Source of the DNA: Solicoccozyma terricola
Lineage: Eukaryota > Basidiomycota > Tremellomycetes > Filobasidiales > Piskurozymaceae
DNA length: 58,736 bases
NCBI GenBank assembly: GCA_001600875.1
Contig: BCLD01000021.1
Location: 1-58,736, forward strand
Reading direction: 5' to 3'
A program made the position numbers and the translations under genes. The notes under the pieces were generated by a model that made no database searches, had not been told where the DNA came from, and saw only the letters and a list, made by a program, of their open reading frames with translations. The first letter of the stretch is position 1, and every line of letters starts with the position of its first letter. Below are positions 53,654-58,736 of this stretch, piece by piece.

Positions 53654-54966
53654 GAGATTTGTTCAGAGTTGCGGATACGTCGAGCTTGCTCTGGAAGCTC
53701 ATGGACCTCTTAAAAACACCTTGTGCACCTTCACCTCCGCTTCATCGTTCGCATCCGGTTCGAGACGTTGAGGAGAGATGCAACCGGTGTGTGCTGGCGG
53801 AAGTAACAAACACTACCCCACAAATGTACTAGAACAAGTCAGCGACAAGCAGCAGTTTTGATTTACTCAGACGACGAAGACTAAGTACTTAGGTAAATGA
53901 TCTGTGCGAACTCTCGTATACAAAAGATAAGAGATTCCGCACTTGTGTAAAGCCGCTGCCATGTTCTTATCCAGGCAAGGTAAACTCTGCTTGATGACCT
54001 TCTCCAACCTCAATGCATTGAACTACTGATTCCCATATCCTTAAGCTGGCCGGTGTCTTAACAAAACGCCGCCTGCACCTCGGCCTCCCCCCCGCTTCCG
54101 CCAGCTCGGCACCGAGTCTCCGGCAGCTACGGTCTCGCGTTACCTTTATATACCTTCAAGCGAACCATCGCCGACCAGGTCGCGACGGGGTATTGATGAA
54201 GTTCTCTCTTACGTCACGGTCCCTTTTCGGCTTATAAGTATGCTCGATAGAGGAGGTGACGTAAAAAGGATGAGGTGAAATAGTCTGTTCCTTGTGGTTC
54301 GAATGCCCCGTCTGGCCAGCGTCTATTCCTCGCTATCTCACCACCACCCCACAGAACAGCAGTCCTGACTGCAGCCGTGTCAGCTTATCTTACATCTACC
54401 GAACCAGTCAGCACTAGCGTATGTATCGAGCTAGCGGTGTACCATTACAGAGGAGAACCAACCGATGTTCATCTTCGTCTCCACAAAAAGCCTGTAAAAA
54501 GCCGGTAAACCCAGTGTTGGTGGAAGGAGCAGTCCTCCCACATTACCGATTTTCCCGACAACGATACGAATCGAGTCCAAATGATTGTTGTCACGTTGGC
54601 GTCAAGAAACAACAGCGCTGCATCGAGATCGCAAGTGATGCGAAGACAGTTGAGGTTCAAAGGTGAACAGGGTACACCGTGTTCAACACGGTCATGTTGC
54701 ATTCCCTGACCCTGACACCAATCCGCTGAAACACCCTAGGCTCTTGGAGCAGCTTGATAGTCCATCATTGATGATGTTCAGTAGAAATGTCATGAAATGA
54801 TTTCGAATATACAGGCGTGACGGAATGGCTGCTTCACAACTGGTATTGTGGATATCAGCTAGAAAGGTTCCAAGACAACGCCAACCCCGATGAGCGAACC
54901 TTGCATAACCTTCTGATCCTCTTCGAATTCATCCCTCGGTTCCGGCCAGCTTCGGCTGTTCCAAAC
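53654..54966. other. Intergenic region upstream of dienelactone hydrolase
   Basis: No gene is supported. TTTATATACC near 54145 and TTATAAGTA near 54232 are possible core promoter elements or LTR parts. Short open frames carry no domains. Confidence 0.4.
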
Positions 54967-55267
54967 TGTAACGAATCAAGGGGATTCTCGACAGAGTCGA
55001 CGCAGCTCGGAAGTCATCTGGCATTCCCGACCCGTTCATGCCAGACCGTCATTAACGAACTGTTAATACCGACGCATCATTGACAGCACGCAGTTACCGA
55101 ACCTGCATCTCCACCCCTCGATTCCCCTATCGTCCCTCACGCCCTGGCTCCGCCCGATCATATCGACTCCTCTTTTGCCACTTTCCACCTGTCCCAGAGC
55201 CATATATAAAGCGACCGTTCTATATCTATATCATGCGACCGTTCTATATCTATATCATATTACAACA
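54967..55267 (+). repeat. LTR of family L5, copy 1
   Basis: TGTAACGAATCAAGGGGATTC ... TTACAACA, about 301 bp. It matches 58456-58736. It includes a TATATAAAG box and a tandem repeat of GCGACCGTTCTATATCTATAT at 55211-55258, not present in the second copy as far as the window shows. Confidence 0.7.
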
Positions 55268-55301
55268 AGAAACACTAAGCCGATGGTGGTTATAACAGAA
55301 T

Positions 55302-57175
55302 CTACCTGAATCGCCTGATATCCGGATGATTCAAGAACTCATTCATCGCCTCCGGATTCATCGCGACGGACACCATGATCCCATTCCCTCCAATGTTCGG
55401 AGGTGGCTCGGTGAACGAAATGAGGGTGTCGACGGGTGGGAAGATGCCGGCGGCGAACACGGGCTTGCCGACTCCGGGACCCAAGTTGGGCTCATAAAGA
55501 CCCATCCGAAGCCAGGATGACGCCATCGGGTCGAAAGATCCGAAGGAAAGGCTGTAGTACCGCTCGATGTCTTCTTGGGTGTCGTACCACCGGTTGAGTG
55601 TGTCGATGCTTTCTTGGGTGACGGTATTGACAGCTTCTCGCCAGGCAAGAGCGAGAGCGCTGAGACCTCGGATGTCATCTCTCCCATTCTCGAGGACATC
55701 TCGATGCTCTGGCACGACTCGGAAGAACTGAATGAGCGAGGCAGAGCATAGGGAGTCGACGTCCTTCAGCCGCGTTCGCGCATTGAAGGCCGCCTGGCAT
55801 CTAAAGCCGTTCCTCGCGATATCTTCGAGGGTCAAGCCCTTCGCAGTCGAAAGGAGCCTAATGATGAAAGCGCTGAGGACGTCGAGTCGGCTAACCCTCA
55901 TTCGATCCGGAAGGAACGCCTTCACAAGCCCAAGCATGTTGGCCAACTCTTCCGCTGAGAAATGAAGCGCAACCTTATCAACCGGGCCCCATTTCCAATT
56001 CTCAAACGGAGCTCGAGGCATCGGAGACGGATTGACATCGAGTTTTGGGTTCATCGGGACGGTGATTGGGTACCACTTGAAGGCGTGCTCCTGGTCCGGT
56101 CGAGGTGAAGCCCAGAGGTCATACACAGGATGCGGACCTAGCTTGAACATTTGGTTGAGTACATCTTGAGGCTGTTCGTCTGCCGGGGAAATCGCCGTCG
56201 ATTCATGTCTGAAGATATGTCGATTGACGGCCGCAGGGGACTCATTTTTTAAGATGGCGGTATGCACCTTGCTCCACTGGTTCATAAAGTCGCAAACGGT
56301 CGTAGCATCACACAAGGCATGGTGAATACCAAGCGTGATGACCACATAGCCATCCAGGAATCGAGCGATCTGTACCGCCATCGAAACTAGGCCTTTCCAT
56401 TCGTTGATTCCAGTGAGGGGCGAGAAAGCGAACGCAGATTTGGGATACAACAGCATGTCGAGCTCGCTCTGCATCTTCCAGATCTCGGGGCCTACTTGGT
56501 TGTCATCGGTAGCGCCTGCGACGCATCCAGGAAGAAGAGGAGCCAGCGGTCGGGCGTACTCGAGGTCCATTACCTCGACGCCGGGAGCGTTAGCGTCATT
56601 GTAGGTGACAGCGCAACGTCCACCGAGATTTTGAGGAGACGGGTAGTCCGGATCGTGCTTTGGGATTCGGAAAAGCTGGCCAGAGAAGTGAGGGTAAGAG
56701 GCAAGGGCAAGCTTGAGGGACTGGACGAGCTTGTCGGTGGCCATCGCCGACGGATCGATGGGCTTGAGGACCCAGTACTGAGCGATAGAGACCGAGATGT
56801 GCATCGTCACCAACTCGTCGACTACCTCCTCACTGTAACATGCTCACCCCACACGTCGGTCCGTACCAAGCTGTCGACGTTCCAAGATTGCTCATCACGA
56901 CAGTCTCGCTCACATGGCCATTCTCGCCGTGACCACCCAACGGAAAGATTCGGTCCTGGGAAAGGACCCTGGGATCGGCAGATTGGCCTGCTTCGGCTGC
57001 GTTTGAATGAGAAAGGCGACAAGGACAAGGGATGAGGTAGAGAAGATCATCAACTGCTGGACTAGAGATTCTCGTGGCAGTGTCAGAGGATACTAGCCCA
57101 CTCACCAAAGCCGGATTCTTGCTTGGCGCCGCCGCCGGTGTGGTCGCCTTCGTGCTCGCTTTGGGAGATATCCAT
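55302..57175 (-). CDS. BAHD/transferase-family acyltransferase
   Basis: Exon 1 (57106-57175) begins MDISQSEHEGDHTGGG; a 109-nt GTGAGT/CAG intron leads to exon 2 from 56996 (DRIFPLGGHGENGHVSETVV, MSNLGTSTAWYGPTCG), and a short intron to the main exon ending at 55302. The main exon runs MHISVSIAQYWVLKPIDP, LKLALASYPHFSGQLFRIP, the catalytic IHHALCDAT (HxxxD), RVSRLDVLSAFIIRL, and ends FTEPPPNIGGNGIMVSVAMN. HxxxD with this length and layout marks the PF02458 transferase family (BAHD; fungal trichothecene acetyltransferase-like), which moves acyl groups from CoA to alcohols or amines. The DFGWG motif near the C-terminus is not visible; GVGKPVFAAG stands at that place. The second intron (34-49 nt) is not certain. 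The gene ends 35 bases from the L5 LTR. Confidence 0.75.
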
Positions 57176-57529
57176 TTTGTTCGGTGAATCGTCGTTGAGA
57201 GGAGGTCCGTAAGAAGTGTTGTAGGATTTCACAGGAGATGTGTATTGACCCCATCATGGCTACTGCATATATAAACGTGTACCGGAAGACCTGAGAGGGT
57301 GAATGTGAATGCTTGGTCACTGCTTGGTGGTCAGTCGCCGTTGTCACTGCTTGGTGTGCTGCGTGGTCAGTCGTCGTGGTCTCTAGAACTGTCCATTGTG
57401 TTGCCGGTCTCGGCGACTACAGTTAGATCGATAAACAGATGGATAAACAGATTTACCATAATTATTCCAGGACCTATTTATAAAAACACGTAACAGATGA
57501 CGGAGGCACCCTGGATTTACAAATGGTTT
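57176..57529. other. Promoter side of the acyltransferase gene
   Basis: The stretch holds a TATATAAA on the + strand text near 57268 (TATATAAACG; read on the minus as TTTATATA), about 90 bases before the acyltransferase ATG, plus imperfect CACTGCTTGGTGGTCAGTCG repeats at 57316-57375. No gene. Confidence 0.45.
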
Positions 57530-58100
57530 CGGGATTTGATCAAGAGGCGGGGACTTGCCGTGAGTTGTCTCCTTCAAAGTGCCCTCGCCTACGTTGAAAG
57601 CCGACATCTGCTCGTATAGTGCTTCCACAAAGGCGTAATAGATCCCAGACTGGACCAAGATGCGGTTGGGAGCACAACAGCTGCGGATGATCAGTCCTAA
57701 TAAGTGTGACATTCCCGCCCAACTCCATGGAGATACGCTTTAGCGCAGGTGCTCTGGCACAGAGTTGCGTCAAAAGGATGCCGACTGGGGTCTACGGAAA
57801 AGGGAACATTGTGTGTCAACGGTGATTGCACAAATGCAAGATTCATTTCTCTGTTGTTCTCACAGATCCCGTGAATGACAACTGGGAAAGAGATGACACG
57901 TTCACTCAGTAGAAGAGCAAATTGACATCTAGATTTTCAGCCGGACGTACCTTTTAGATCTTGGGGTATGCTCAGATCTAAGCCCCGACTTCCTTTGTGT
58001 ACTTCTTGGTCGGAACTACATTTATTAGTCCGGCGGGCAATCCAGCGCGATGAGCTAGAAGCCTTCCAGCTCAGGGGGATATCCATTATAAGCTTTAATA
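57530..58100 (-). pseudogene. Aldehyde dehydrogenase relic
   Basis: In separate frames on the minus strand: AGLPAGLINVVPTKKYTKEV (near 58010-58075), LTQLCARAPALKRISMELGG (near 57720-57785) and CAPNRILVQSGIYYAFVEAL (near 57620-57680). These are consecutive ALDH blocks: the EAGLPAGxxNVV NAD-binding stretch, the LELGG catalytic-glutamate block and the region just after the catalytic cysteine (CxxPNRIxVQ). The ELGGN block keeps its Glu. Stops and frame changes between blocks, and the missing N- and C-terminal thirds, make it a pseudogene unless introns that I cannot place explain some shifts. Succinate-semialdehyde or aromatic aldehyde dehydrogenases are the nearest kinds. Confidence 0.65.
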
Positions 58101-58455
58101 TCGAGTAAAGGACTGTGTCAAATGCCGAACTGTAGCTTAGGAGAGGTGCCGTTCCGAAAGCTTCAGGAGACCAGGATGCTGTGACTTTTGAAACATGAAT
58201 GTGGGCAGTGGGAAGGGTATCCAACATCTCACTTGTAACGTTCCGCCTGTCCACCGTGACACATCTGCGAGCGTCCACAGCCGATATCGGTTTTGCTAAT
58301 CAAAGCTTGCAAGCCGATGTCCTCCACTTCAAGTCAAATTCACGCACCTGCGGGAACAGTAAATACCGCTGCCAGTAACGAGGTGGTTTCCCTTTAGTGA
58401 CCGTCCGCTGATCAGATAGTGAAGTGACGAGGCATTGTGAACCTTAGGCCCAGAG
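58101..58455. other. Spacer between ALDH relic and LTR
   Basis: A minus-strand frame (57937-58278) here includes TASWSPEAFGTAPLLSYSSA, which may be a further decayed ALDH piece, but the match is too weak to call. Otherwise featureless. Confidence 0.35.
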
Positions 58456-58736
58456 TGTAACGAATCAAGGGGATTCCCGACCAAGTCGGCGCAGCTCGAA
58501 CCTAGTCGCGCAGCTCGAACCTCATTTGGCATTACCAACCCGGTAATGCCAGACCNTCAACGCCAGACCTGCAATGCCGACGCGGCATTGACGACGCGGG
58601 GANGCCGGACCTGCAATCCCACCTAGTGATTTCCACACCATCAATAACGCCCTGGCGTCGCCCGACCATATCGACTCCCTTTTTGCCACTTTCCCTTGTC
58701 TCCAAAGCCATATATAAAGCGACCGTTCTTGAGGCT
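58456..58736 (+). repeat. LTR of family L5, copy 2 (cut by the window end)
   Basis: Starts TGTAACGAATCAAGGGGATTC and aligns with 54967-55267 through CATATATAAAGCGACCGTTC, with two undetermined bases (58555, 58603). An internal 20-base duplication GTCGCGCAGCTCGAACCT follows the start. It continues beyond the window. Confidence 0.7.

Noticed and set aside
1..58736. CRISPR arrays, bacterial operons, ribosome binding sites
   Set aside because: No regularly spaced repeats with unique spacers; genes are spliced and eukaryotic, so prokaryotic signals do not apply.
54967..58736. Reading the L5 pair as one complete retrotransposon
   Set aside because: No gag, RT or integrase text lies between the copies, and the flanking pentamers seen (CAAAC, CAGAG) do not correspond.

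Overview
The window is one end of a fungal chromosome. It opens with about 95 bases of perfect CCCTAA telomere repeats and runs inward. Short spliced genes (introns mostly 44-130 nt, GT/AG borders), a hybrid histidine kinase, a WW-domain protein, FAS1 and SLATT proteins and a chromodomain Ty3/gypsy element point to a basidiomycete; intron size and TTAGGG telomeres fit a tremellomycete, but that lineage is inference.

Layout. 1-7.6 kb: telomere, a subtelomeric repeat, a PAS hybrid histidine kinase 1.6 kb from the chromosome tip, an AT-rich gap, and a secreted DUF6454-like protein. 8-16 kb: a solo LTR, an unrecognised Ala/Ser/Thr-rich spliced gene, a P1B-ATPase-like scrap, a YCII-family protein and a nine-exon membrane-linked alpha/beta hydrolase. 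16-24 kb: a decay zone with an aldo/keto reductase split by a solo LTR, a frameshifted FAD monooxygenase, copia debris, an LTR fused to interstitial telomere repeats, and copies of a dispersed repeat (R1). 24-30 kb: a SLATT two-membrane-span protein, another solo LTR, more interstitial telomere repeats, a peroxidase relic and a large intronless GH13 enzyme. 31.7-45 kb: a decayed copia element into which a 10-kb Ty3/gypsy chromovirus has inserted, then an orphan ORF. 45-58.7 kb: a FAS1 membrane protein, a WW-domain protein, a dienelactone hydrolase, a BAHD-type acyltransferase between two copies of one LTR family, and an aldehyde dehydrogenase relic.

The most unusual object is the gypsy element (32490-42506). 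Besides gag and pol it holds, between pol and its 3' LTR, a six-exon gene on the opposite strand (about 468 aa, six-cysteine motif, all five introns in phase 0) and a divergent 190-aa sense ORF. I recognise neither product. The exon phases add up without a stop, which argues for a real spliced gene carried inside a retrotransposon.

The intact metabolic genes (hydrolases, acyltransferase, YCII, GH13) and the relics (aldo/keto reductase, aromatic hydroxylase, haem peroxidase, aldehyde dehydrogenase) look like a turnover zone of catabolic or secondary-metabolism genes broken by retrotransposons. Calls rest on reading the translation by eye; no database search was possible.
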